DNA of 64,000 bases from Nostoc carneum NIES-2107 (GTDB taxonomy: Bacteria; Cyanobacteriota; Cyanobacteriia; Cyanobacteriales; Nostocaceae): positions 372,001 through 436,000 of the forward strand of contig AP018181.1 of the NCBI GenBank assembly GCA_002368155.1, given 5' to 3'. Position numbers and translations under genes: made by a program. The notes beneath the pieces are model-generated. The model had not been told where the DNA came from and searched no databases. It was given only the letters and a program-made list of their open reading frames with translations. This document shows positions 34,595-43,223 of the stretch, piece by piece; within the stretch, counting starts at the first letter, position 1, and each line of letters begins with the position of its first letter.

Positions 34595-35389
34595 ATGCTG
34601 GCATTTGTCCTAGCTTTGGCGGTGGGCCTTGGTAGCTTAGCCATTTATTTAGCAGCTTTCTTTTTTCCAGAAATCCATCGCAAGAATGACTTTATCTGGA
34701 GTGGCGTAGGGTTATTCTACGCCTTAATGTTATGGGTGTTTGCACCACGTATTAATGGCGGTCTTTTGCTGGGTCATGTGGCTAGTGTCGCGCTTTTAGG
34801 TTGGTTTGGTTGGCAAACTTTCTCGTTACGCCGACAAGTGACACCAAAGGCCCAACAAACACCTGTTCCCAGTTCCGACGCTGTCAAAACTTCAATTCAG
34901 CAGCAGGTTACTAAGTTGTCACTCACAGAACGCTTGGCGCAGTTGCAACAGGGTGTTGGTAACACCTTGGGCGGTGTGAAAAATAAATTCCAAAAAACTG
35001 ATAAAAAAACCTCACCAGGTACCAAAACTCCAGCAACTACCGCTACACCCAAAGTTCCGCCTACTGTAGAAATTATTGACAACACCACTGCTCAACCAGA
35101 AACATCACCAGAGGAAGCTATCGCAACTAGTGAAGCGCCGACTCTCATACTAGAAACACCAGTGGATCAGGTCGTCACTACTACCGAAACCACCACGACA
35201 AGCGAGACAATACCAGAAGTAATTCCTCCAAATCCCCCATCTCCCGAATTAGTAGAAGCCGCACAACCACATACTGAGGCTGAGGAGAAAGAACCGATTC
35301 CCGTCGAAGAAGTTGCACCGGATGCTGTACTGGCTCCCCCAGCTGAAGCACCACCAGAACAACTACCGCCTAATAATCCAGCTAGTTAA
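34595..35389 (+). CDS. ycf66: Ycf66 family membrane protein
   Basis: 264 residues. The N-terminal 85 match the Ycf66 family of cyanobacteria and some plastids: three membrane helices, with FFFPEIHRKNDFIWSGVGLF and RINGGLLLGHVASVALLGWF as recognisable parts. A long disordered tail rich in Pro, Thr, Glu and Ala follows (about 90-264), which is usual for cyanobacterial members. AGGAG lies 11 bp before the ATG. The function is unknown; plastid conservation suggests a role connected with photosynthetic membranes. Confidence 0.92.
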   Translation: MLAFVLALAVGLGSLAIYLAAFFFPEIHRKNDFIWSGVGLFYALMLWVFAPRINGGLLLGHVASVALLGWFGWQTFSLRRQVTPKAQQTPVPSSDAVKTSIQQQVTKLSLTERLAQLQQGVGNTLGGVKNKFQKTDKKTSPGTKTPATTATPKVPPTVEIIDNTTAQPETSPEEAIATSEAPTLILETPVDQVVTTTETTTTSETIPEVIPPNPPSPELVEAAQPHTEAEEKEPIPVEEVAPDAVLAPPAEAPPEQLPPNNPAS

Positions 35390-35452
35390 ATGGACTTCCA
35401 AGAAATAAATTATTCCATCTTGTGGGGCGGGCAAGATGCCATTGGTGTCAAA

Positions 35453-35619
35453 TTAACGTGAAACCCGCTTGGTTGCAAGGTTTCGCCCTCACCCCCAGCC
35501 CCTCTCCCACTGGGAGAGGGGAGCAAGAGATTTAATTTCCCTTCCCCTGGGGGAGCAAGAGATTTAGTTCCCCTTCTCCCGGGGGAGAAGGGGTTAGGGG
35601 ATGAGGGCGCGAGGTATTT
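35453..35619. repeat. GC-rich dispersed repeat (CCTCACCCCCAGCCCCTCTC family), single copy
   Basis: Runs from GTGAAACCCGCTTGGTTGC to GATGAGGGCGCGAGGTATTT. It is the reverse complement of each unit of the tandem pair at 61771-62052, but with an internal duplication of GGGGAGCAAGAGATTTA. Confidence 0.88.
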
Positions 35620-35767
35620 GTATAACGCCCGCCGTATATAGCTTTTAGCTTAAGTTGACACGTATGGGCACTGCCATGCCCTTACAATTCTCTGTATCTC
35701 ACCAACTTGCAATCTGCTTTATTGTAAGCCCACAAAATTTGACTGATGAGATTAAATCATAACAATT

Positions 35768-35860
35768 CAAATAATGTTTGCGACACATCAATATATTCTA
35801 GAGGGCAAGGCAATGCCTTGCCCCTACTATCTGTTGCGTTCTTTTTTCAAAATGGTAATA
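35768..35860. repeat. MITE-like dispersed repeat, copy 3 of 3
   Basis: AATAATGTTTGCGACACATC, ATATATTCTAGAGGGCAAGG, central hairpin GGCAAGGCA/TGCCTTGCC, CTATCTGTTGCGTTC. Closest in sequence to the inverted copy at 21500-21592. Confidence 0.82.
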
Positions 35861-35885
35861 TTTATTAAAGTAAAAATAAACTTAG

Positions 35886-36034
35886 TGTAGGGTGTGTTAG
35901 GCGCATATTTTCGATATGATTTGTCAGGAAATAAGTATCCTAGCGCCTAACGCACCGCCGCATCGATGATGCGTTACGGCTAGATTTCATTGTCTCTAAG
36001 TACCAAATCCTTTCATAGCCGTAACACACCCTAC
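35886..36034. repeat. Palindromic dispersed repeat with GTAGGGTGTGTTA ends
   Basis: Terminal inverted repeats GTAGGGTGTGTTA and TAACACACCCTAC enclose about 120 bp, including GGCGCATA...TAGCGCC and the dyad CATCGATGATGCG. The right half recurs at 53869-53960. Confidence 0.82.
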
Positions 36035-36130
36035 CTATGATTTACTTGATAAATTGTCTCTAAAACTCTTACCAATGACAAATGACAAATGACAGCCCTA
36101 AGTATTTATCTTGGTGTTGCAACTATCTAC

Positions 36131-36508
36131 TTATTTGAGAATTTCATCTAGCAAGTTTCTTGCAGGTTGTGCTTTTGCTAGTGCTGTTTGATGGTCGCTG
36201 TAAACACGTACCAGCTTGAGCAGTCCATTCACTCCTGATTTGAGTTGCTCAAGTTCTTCACCTGCAAGTAGTTCGCCATCTAGCATCCGCACTACCAAAG
36301 GTTTAATATCGCCAACTTCCTGACGGACTTTTTGCAACTTTTCTACAGCACTCAGTAAAGCTTTCAGCGAGTTTAAGATTTCGTCAATGTCTTGGCTATC
36401 CTCAGCAGCTTGAGGTGTATCTTCAACTGTGGTTGTCTCTTCATTATCTGCAACTGCAGGTGATTCCTCTACAGGTGTTTCACTTTTAGCCGCGTTTGTC
36501 TTTGCCAT
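36131..36508 (-). CDS. Conserved hypothetical acidic protein
   Basis: 125 residues of unknown function. The first 40 are disordered and acidic (SETPVEESPAVADNEETTTV), the remainder helical with a heptad-like pattern (IDEILNSLKALLSAVEKLQK, KSGVNGLLKLVRVYSDHQ), so a small coiled-coil or helical-bundle protein is likely. GAGG is well placed before the ATG, supporting the start. It lies 170 bp downstream of the sigma factor gene on the same strand, with a purine/pyrimidine repeat between them. Confidence 0.75.
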   Translation of the reverse strand: MAKTNAAKSETPVEESPAVADNEETTTVEDTPQAAEDSQDIDEILNSLKALLSAVEKLQKVRQEVGDIKPLVVRMLDGELLAGEELEQLKSGVNGLLKLVRVYSDHQTALAKAQPARNLLDEILK

Positions 36509-36569
36509 TAGTCATACCTCAAATGATTTTTCCCAGTTTATCGTTAAACCGATTATCCGGTTTGTCAAC

Positions 36570-36660
36570 TACCTTAGACCAATTTGAGGAAGTCAAGGAG
36601 AAAGGGGAAGGGTGAAAGCTATTTTTCCCTTTCCCCCTTCCCCTTTGCCCCCTTAACCAT
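36570..36660. repeat. Purine/pyrimidine hairpin repeat
   Basis: AGAAAGGGGAAGGGTGAAAG is followed after a short loop by the complementary TTTCCCTTTCCCCCTTCCCC. It belongs to the same low-complexity family as the blocks around 28.8, 54.0 and 56.4-57.2 kb. Confidence 0.7.
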
Positions 36661-36679
36661 CAAGTCTTGCGCCTATTCT

Positions 36680-37630
36680 CTAAACAGACAAGTACTGTTC
36701 AATAGAAGGTTGTTGACGACGCAGGATATTGATAGCTTGCTGCTGAATTTGGCGGACTCGTTCTCGGCTGACGTTTAACTTTTGCCCAATTTGAGCCAAA
36801 CTGAGTTGTTGATCGTCTTCAAGTCCAAAGCGCAAAATTAAAACTTCACGCTGCATGGGTTTGAGAGAAGCTAGCAAATTTTCCATATCTTGACGCAATA
36901 GCTGTTGTGTTAGCTGTTCGTTGGGCGAAATACCTTCATCTGCTAAAAGTTCGTTGAGTTCGGTGTCTTGGTTGTCTCCCACCTTTAAATCTAGAGAAAA
37001 TGGCTGTTTTGCAGCACTAAGATATTCTCGGATTTGGTTGGGTTGGAGGTTTAACGCTTCAGCCACTTCTGTAATTGTGGGAAAACGGCCAAGTGCTTGA
37101 AACTGTTCTCGCTGGACTTTTTTGATTTGATTGAGTTTTTCGGTGATATGAATTGGTAGCCTCACAGTCCGAGATTTTTCTGCGATCGCTCTTGTAATTG
37201 CTTGGCTAATCCACCAATATGCATAAGTTGAGAACTTATAGCCGCGATTTGGATCGAACTTCTCTGCACCTCGTTGCAAACCTATTGCTCCTTCTTGAAC
37301 TAAATCCAAGAATTCCAAATTGCGGCGCTGATATTTTTTGGCAATTGAAACTACCAGCCGCAGGTTTGCTGTTACCATCTTTTGCTTGGCGCGTTGACCT
37401 AGCTTGAGTATCTGTTTCAACTCAGCTTCACTCTTGTCAACCTCAGCAGCTAATTCACTCAAAGTAGGTTCGCGATCTAATTTTTGGCTGAGCGTTTCTT
37501 TTTGTTGCTCGATGGCCATCATTTGCTGTACCTGCCTACCATAAGCAATCTCTTGGTCTGCTGTTAACAAGGGGTACTGACCAATTTCTTGCAAATAAAC
37601 GCGAACTGTGTCGGGACTGGGGCTGGACAT
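36680..37630 (-). CDS. Group 2 sigma-70 family RNA polymerase sigma factor
   Basis: 316 residues. Region 1.2 (DTVRVYLQEIGQYPLLTADQ), region 2 (NLRLVVSIAKKYQRRNLEFL, DLVQEGAIGLQRGAEKFDP, YKFSTYAYWWISQAITRAI), region 3 and region 4 with its HTH (LSLAQIGQKLNVSRERVRQI) are all complete. It lacks the long region 1.1 of the primary sigma factor, so it is an alternative group 2 factor. Cyanobacteria carry several (SigB-SigE types) for carbon, nitrogen, light and stress responses, and I cannot assign which one. It is monocistronic or followed by the 125-residue gene. Confidence 0.93.
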   Translation of the reverse strand: MSSPSPDTVRVYLQEIGQYPLLTADQEIAYGRQVQQMMAIEQQKETLSQKLDREPTLSELAAEVDKSEAELKQILKLGQRAKQKMVTANLRLVVSIAKKYQRRNLEFLDLVQEGAIGLQRGAEKFDPNRGYKFSTYAYWWISQAITRAIAEKSRTVRLPIHITEKLNQIKKVQREQFQALGRFPTITEVAEALNLQPNQIREYLSAAKQPFSLDLKVGDNQDTELNELLADEGISPNEQLTQQLLRQDMENLLASLKPMQREVLILRFGLEDDQQLSLAQIGQKLNVSRERVRQIQQQAINILRRQQPSIEQYLSV

Positions 37631-37724
37631 ACAACTTTCAAGCTTTTCGATAATCAGACGAATCTAAAAGTATAAATCAAATCAGGATCTCTATTTTCCT
37701 GAATTCAAATCCGGAAAAATTTCA

Positions 37725-37790
37725 TTTTGTCATTGGTCATTGGTCATTTGTCATTTGTCATTGGTCATTGGTCATTGGTATTTTTTGACA
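37725..37790. repeat. STRR heptamers (TTTGTCA/TTGGTCA)
   Basis: About nine consecutive heptamers CATTGGT/CATTTGT upstream of the sigma factor gene. Confidence 0.88.
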
Positions 37791-37829
37791 AAGGACAATC
37801 ACAAAGCGGTAGGTGCGTCAGCCTGCAGT

Positions 37830-37940
37830 ATAACGCACCACCAAGAATTTACGCGGGATTAAGATCCCCGACTTTTTGAAAAAGTCGGGGATCTGGACAG
37901 CAACATTGGCTTGAGTAAGTGCGATCGCAATGGCTATCTT
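37830..37940. repeat. Direct repeat with GATCCCCGACTTTTT hairpin, left copy
   Basis: Contains AACGCACCACCAAGAATT, the near-perfect hairpin GATCCCCGACTTTTT/AAAAAGTCGGGGATC and CTGGACAGCAACA. The right copy (38370-38480) is about 540 bp away in the same orientation, and the two bracket the 63-bp array. A shorter relative of the hairpin is at 43177-43206. Confidence 0.8.
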
Positions 37941-38073
37941 CACTTTTTCTATGCCTTTGCGGGATAATGCGATCGCTAAGGGCAGCACTATCAAAAAGTC
38001 TTAGTATCCAGCGTACCCCACCAACTGGCAATCTATTGTATTTATGCTGCGATTTCTGGAAGGAATTACGCAA

Positions 38074-38322
38074 ATGAGAAAGCCAAAGCTGCTTTGGAGA
38101 AAACAATATCTGCTTTGGCTTGCTGAATACACTGAAATGAGAAAGCAAAAGCTGCTTTGAAGAAAGCAATATTTGCTTTTGCTTGCTAAATACAATCAAA
38201 TGAGAAAGCAAAAGCTGCTTTGGAGAAAGCAATATCTACTTTTGTTTACTAAATACAATCAAATGAGAAAGCAAAAGCTGCTTTGGAGAAAGCAATATCT
38301 GCTTTTGCTGATTCAATTGTTG
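38074..38322. repeat. 63-bp minisatellite, four units (3 x 21 bp)
   Basis: ATGAGAAAGC starts units at 38074, 38137, 38200 and 38263, exactly 63 bp apart. Within a unit, ATGAGAAAGCAAAAGCTGCT and the following TGGAGAAAGCAATATCTGCT are clearly related and 21 bp apart; the third 21-mer (TTGCTTGCTAAATACAATCA) is diverged. Frames stay open on the minus strand because 63 is divisible by 3, without other coding signs. Confidence 0.93.
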
Positions 38323-38369
38323 TGAGTCAAAAAACCTGTACTTGAAGTAGGGTGTGTTACGCCGCAGGC

Positions 38370-38480
38370 TAACGCACCGCCGAGGATTGACTTTAGCGGA
38401 ATTTAGATCCCCGACTTTTTGGAAAAGTCGGGGATCTGGACAGCAACGGTTGTTTGAGGAAATGCGCGCACTGGCTTTCT
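38370..38480. repeat. Direct repeat with GATCCCCGACTTTTT hairpin, right copy
   Basis: AACGCACCGCCGAGGATT, hairpin GATCCCCGACTTTTTGGAAA with its complement, CTGGACAGCAACG. Partner of 37830-37940. Confidence 0.8.
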
Positions 38481-38571
38481 TAATTTTGAATTGGTATAAA
38501 GCTACCAGTTCCTCAATATACAAAAGATTTTATACAGCGCCATTGGGGATTAGCGGTGCGTTACGCTACCG

Positions 38572-41500
38572 CTAACGCACCCTACTAGCTAATTCTATGA
38601 GTTTTTTCTGAGCATATTCCCTGACTTTAATGTCTAAATCGTTACTAACTCTGTCTTGTAATAGTGGTAAAGTTTGAGAATGATCGGGGTATTGCTTGAT
38701 AATAATATCCAGCGCTACTCGTCGGGGGTTGGTTTGCCAACTGTTACGGCGCTGAAAGGGATCGTTAACAGCGCAGTTGTAAAAGATTTCAAACATCCCG
38801 GCTTTTTCTTTGAAGTGGCGTGCTAATTCTTGCAATGCGGTTTGTCTGACCTGCCAACTTTCATCAGCAGTGGCGCAGTATTTGCAGAAGTTGGGAATGT
38901 CAGCATCATCTGGAAAATTATTTGCTAACTCTTCTATGGCTGCACGGCGTATATGCCAATGTGTATCGATGGTAGCACGAGCTTTGAGGAAGCAAATTGT
39001 CTCAGCATGATTTTGGCAGTTCCTCGCTAAGGCTTGTAAGGCTGCACGCCGCACATAATAATTTTTGTCAGCAGTGGCGCGGGTGTGCCAAAAAGAAATC
39101 ATCTCTGCATCATCTGGGAAGTGACGCGCTAACTCTGCCACTGCCACAAGGCGCACATTCCAACTAGAATCATGTGTGGCGCGATATTGGAGAAAGCTGA
39201 TAGTTTCTGCATCATCTAAAAAGTTGCGTGCGATTTCTTCTACAGCTACACGGCGCACATCAGCATCATCATCCACAGTCGCGCGGGTTTTGAGCAAGTC
39301 GATAATTTCGGCATCATCTGGAAAGTTACTTACTAATGCTTGCAGTGTAGCTTGTCTGACATCGGCATCATCATCTGCGATCGCACGGTATTTGAGAAAA
39401 CTGATAATATCACTGTTGGCTGGAAAATTACAGGCTAATTCTACTACAGTCACACGTCGCACTTGCCAATTTTCATTAGCATTGGCTAGGGTTTTGAGGA
39501 AGCTGACAACAGTATCATCGGTAAAATTTCTGGCTAATCCTTGAATTGCACTTTGGCGCACATCGCTATCATTATCAGCAATGATGCGGTATTTGAGAAA
39601 GCCAATGGTATCTGTATGGTTTTGATAATGACAAGCTAATGCTTCCACAGCGACACGGCGCACATCTGCGTCATCATCCAGATTAGCACGGTCTTTGAGG
39701 ATGCTCAGGGTATCGCCATCATGGGGAAAGTGGCGTGCTAATTGTTCTACAGCGACACGGCGCACATCCGCATCCTCATCGACGGTAGCATGGTCTTGAA
39801 GAATACCCATAGTATCACCATCATCAGGAAAGTGGCGTGCTAACTGTTCTACAGCGACACGGCGCACATCCGCATCCTCATCTGCGAGCGATCGCTCTTG
39901 TAAAATGCTGATGGTGTCGGTATCATCGGGGAAGTTACAGGCTAATTCTTCTAAGGCGACACGGCGAATATCGGCATCATCTGCGTAGGCGTAGCCCGCC
40001 GTAGGCATCGTACAGTCTTTGAGAAACTGTACAGTACTGCTATCCTCGCGGAAATTGCGCGCTAATTCTTCTAAAGCGACACGGCGCACATCTGCATCCT
40101 CATCTGCAATCGCTCTATCTTTGAGGAACTGTATTGTACTAGTATCATCTGGGAAATTCCGCGCTAATTCTTGTACACCTGCGCGGCGCACATTCCAGCT
40201 TTCATCAATAATCGTGCGTTGTTTCAGGAAGCTAATAGTATCGCTATCATGGACAAAGTTGCGTGCTAATTCCTGCACTGCTGCACATCGCAAGTGCCAA
40301 TTTTCATCTAAAGTTGCACGCTGTTTCAGCCAAGATTTGATTTTGAAATCATCTTTCCAAGTCGTAGCAATTGCTGTCACGGCTTGGGTGCGAATTTCTT
40401 CAACGAGTTTCGTTTCTTTGTCGTCAAATAACTGGTCATAATAATACCAAAGGTCATATTTGGTTAAATCTTGTAATTGCACTAGTAATTTATTAGCAGT
40501 TAATCCAATCACCGAACGCTTTCTCACTTCCGCCAAACATTTAGCCGCTAAAAATAGATTAGTAAACTTTTGCTGTTCGCCATTTTGCAACATTAAATAT
40601 TCAATTAATGCAGCTACAAATCTTGGCTCAATCATTCCGGCAATTAGCCGCAATACTTCATGCCAAGTTTCATCTTGCCAATGTTTACCAAATACTTCTT
40701 GCTTCAGTTCAGAGAGAGATAAAGTTTGCGCTTCTTTAAATTGCCAAACAAATTCCCAAGCACAGAAATACTCTAAAAATGTGCGATGGACAAAGCCATA
40801 GTAATCTGCACCCAGAAAACATAACATAAAATTACGAGTCCGCAGTTGATTAATTAACCGCCTTGCCTTATCTCTGGGTTCGCTGACTTCCAGATTCTTC
40901 AAATAATCAGTGAAAATTTTTTCTAAATTACAGGCACTAATCCAATTACCAGCTAAACCTTTTTTACTGGTTTGCATATAATAGGCAACTTGCCGCAACA
41001 TTGCCTGCTTATCTTGATAATCAATAGTTGTGGGTAAATGCTGTTCATGAGATAAAGCACGTTCCACATCCCATTTATACAGTAATAATTCTGAAGCCTT
41101 TTTATATAATTCGGCTCTATCTCTGGGCAATTCTTGATTACGATTGAGAATTGCCATCATTGTTAGCATTAGGGGATTACCAGCCAATTCTGCCATTGCT
41201 TTTGAGGTATTAATGGCGCGTAATAATCTTTCTTTTTTCCTTTGCTTATCTACCTCATATTTAAAAGTTAAATCATGCCAGCGATTAATAAAATCTTGAA
41301 TTTGCTTGCTATCTAAATCTTGCAGCATAAAATGCCGAAATTGAGCATCGCGTAAACGTTGGGGTTTATAACCTATTACCCGAGAAGTAACAATTACTTG
41401 GACTTGCGGATATTCATTGGTGAAGCGATGAATTGCGGTAATCATATCTTCGCGCTTACCAGAATCAAACACCTCATCTAAACCATCAAACATTACCAAA

Positions 41501-42639
41501 GCATTGCCAGTTTTTAATTGCGCTTGTAATTGATGCTGATTGAGATGAGAAATTGCGCCGGGACTTTGATGGAAAAATTCTAAAAAGTTTTTGCAATGTC
41601 CATCATCATAATTCCGCATATAAGCGCGTAACTCGATCAACAAGGGAATTGGCGGTAGAGAAAAACCTCGCTTACCGATTTGATCAAGAGTTTTTTCTAC
41701 CCAAGCTAATGCTAAATATTGCAATAATGTAGACTTACCAGAACCAGGATCGCCCAAAATCACAATATATTTATAAGTTTGTGACTGATTAACAATATCC
41801 AACACCGAAGCTAGCGGCTGCTCAAAATACACCCGTTCGTATTGTTCTAATTCTTCCCAAGAAATTGCTTCGGCTGCTAATTGATTACTGTCGCGCATCC
41901 GCCGCAAATGTTCTTTAGGTAGTTCGTGAACTTGGGGTAAAACTTGGTGAACTTCTCGCACATTCGGAGTAACAAATATACTCCATAATCTCAATTCGTT
42001 ATAAGCATAACCGCTGGTATCCAAACTATCTAATTTTAAATTGATATAGCGTTCGCGAATTGCTTCTTGATATTGCTGCAAGTCAAAATTCGGAATAATT
42101 CCCGCAGTTTCTTGGCTATTAATTTGAATTGTTTGTAAGTTACGTGAATTGAGTATCTCGCGTAATTCTGGCGACTCTCTCAGAATTTGCTGACATTTTT
42201 TAACATAACTATCTGTTACCGCTTGCCAATTAAAATCAACTGGTAACTCTGGTAGATTGAGGCTTTGCCAAATAGTTTCTAAACTTTGATAATCTAAGTG
42301 CGGACAATCGCCATCAAAAGCTTTACCTAGTATTTCTTTAACAGGCTGATGGCAAATAAATCGCTTGATAGGCTTATTTAATTTTTTAATATCATCATCA
42401 GCAAGCTGACAAGACTTTAACTCATCTTCTACGAGTTGTATAAATTCATTGACTGCTTCAGCGATAGCTTGCTGAATTGGTTTTTCTCTAAATATTGTAG
42501 CCGCGTTCTGCAAACCACTTTTAAAAAAGTCCTTTGCATAATCTTTAGCTAAATCCTTAGCAAAATCTTCATTGAGAATAGACTTTACGAGAAATCCTAC
42601 GGCATTACTTGCTACCCAGCTAACTAACCATTCCATCAT
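38572..42639 (-). CDS. STAND NTPase: NACHT domain with C-terminal HEAT-like repeats
   Basis: About 1355 residues. A short hydrophobic N-terminus (MMEWLVSWVASNAVGFLVKS) and a helical N-terminal region precede a NACHT ATPase: Walker A GDPGSGKST (about 296-304), Walker B ALVMFDGLDEV (about 380-390) and sensor VIVTSR. From about residue 765 to the end run some 17 HEAT-like repeats of 33-34 residues with consensus TISFLKxRAxxDxDADVRRV and AVEELARNFPDD. One repeat is lengthened by seven residues through insertion of a small dispersed repeat at 39984-40011. Proteins of this plan are signal-dependent switches, and bacterial NACHT proteins include phage-defence examples; the ligand here is unknown. 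The longest frame starts at GTG 42663, but ATG 42639 is preferred. Confidence 0.9.
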   Translation of the reverse strand: MMEWLVSWVASNAVGFLVKSILNEDFAKDLAKDYAKDFFKSGLQNAATIFREKPIQQAIAEAVNEFIQLVEDELKSCQLADDDIKKLNKPIKRFICHQPVKEILGKAFDGDCPHLDYQSLETIWQSLNLPELPVDFNWQAVTDSYVKKCQQILRESPELREILNSRNLQTIQINSQETAGIIPNFDLQQYQEAIRERYINLKLDSLDTSGYAYNELRLWSIFVTPNVREVHQVLPQVHELPKEHLRRMRDSNQLAAEAISWEELEQYERVYFEQPLASVLDIVNQSQTYKYIVILGDPGSGKSTLLQYLALAWVEKTLDQIGKRGFSLPPIPLLIELRAYMRNYDDGHCKNFLEFFHQSPGAISHLNQHQLQAQLKTGNALVMFDGLDEVFDSGKREDMITAIHRFTNEYPQVQVIVTSRVIGYKPQRLRDAQFRHFMLQDLDSKQIQDFINRWHDLTFKYEVDKQRKKERLLRAINTSKAMAELAGNPLMLTMMAILNRNQELPRDRAELYKKASELLLYKWDVERALSHEQHLPTTIDYQDKQAMLRQVAYYMQTSKKGLAGNWISACNLEKIFTDYLKNLEVSEPRDKARRLINQLRTRNFMLCFLGADYYGFVHRTFLEYFCAWEFVWQFKEAQTLSLSELKQEVFGKHWQDETWHEVLRLIAGMIEPRFVAALIEYLMLQNGEQQKFTNLFLAAKCLAEVRKRSVIGLTANKLLVQLQDLTKYDLWYYYDQLFDDKETKLVEEIRTQAVTAIATTWKDDFKIKSWLKQRATLDENWHLRCAAVQELARNFVHDSDTISFLKQRTIIDESWNVRRAGVQELARNFPDDTSTIQFLKDRAIADEDADVRRVALEELARNFREDSSTVQFLKDCTMPTAGYAYADDADIRRVALEELACNFPDDTDTISILQERSLADEDADVRRVAVEQLARHFPDDGDTMGILQDHATVDEDADVRRVAVEQLARHFPHDGDTLSILKDRANLDDDADVRRVAVEALACHYQNHTDTIGFLKYRIIADNDSDVRQSAIQGLARNFTDDTVVSFLKTLANANENWQVRRVTVVELACNFPANSDIISFLKYRAIADDDADVRQATLQALVSNFPDDAEIIDLLKTRATVDDDADVRRVAVEEIARNFLDDAETISFLQYRATHDSSWNVRLVAVAELARHFPDDAEMISFWHTRATADKNYYVRRAALQALARNCQNHAETICFLKARATIDTHWHIRRAAIEELANNFPDDADIPNFCKYCATADESWQVRQTALQELARHFKEKAGMFEIFYNCAVNDPFQRRNSWQTNPRRVALDIIIKQYPDHSQTLPLLQDRVSNDLDIKVREYAQKKLIELASRVR

Positions 42640-43206
42640 AAAACTCGCGCCTGTTAAAGCCACTGACTACGAGTATAGACACTAGCATTAATAAATTTCT
42701 CAGCTTTTAGGGATATTAACTTAATATCACCACCTGAAAAATGTGCTGCTTGCAAATACTCTGGTTTACATTTACCCTGATGGTTTATTGAAAATAGAAG
42801 TTCCTATTATTTAAAATATAAGTATGCTAATAGTTATGGTTGCAAAATAAACCAAAGTTTTCACAAATTAAATAATTTCAATTTTGATGCTTAATCAAAG
42901 ACAAGCTCGGCTTTACTCTAATTTGATGTTATTTGCTGTATTAGTTATTTATTCTGAATTACTTGTGTAATGGTTTGATTTTTATTTGAGTATATTAAGT
43001 GTAAAAAATATTTGCTATCTTAGATATAAGCACAAATACACTCTAAAGAATTTAGGTTTACAAAAATTACTTAAAAATATAATTTATCAAGAGAAGTTGC
43101 AATTGCTGGCATTAAAAATTGCAGATTCATAAGGTGTGTTTCGCGCAGCGCACCGATTAAGCAAAAGTTGCTACCGAGATCCCCGACTTTTTCAAAAAGT
43201 CGGGGA
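42640..43206. other. AT-rich intergenic region upstream of the NACHT gene
   Basis: 570 bp, mostly very AT-rich, with no gene. It presumably contains the NACHT promoter. At 43130-43206 it ends in a dispersed repeat (GGTGTGTTTCGCGCAGCGCACC and a GATCCCCGACTTTTT hairpin) immediately beside the IS630-type element. Confidence 0.5.
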
Positions 43207-43223
43207 ACTAGTACTCCACCACA

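Noticed and set aside
37849-38523. Minus-strand frames of 95-127 codons over the 63-bp array
   Set aside because: Products consist of the repeat plus translated hairpin repeats at the ends, with no conserved domain.
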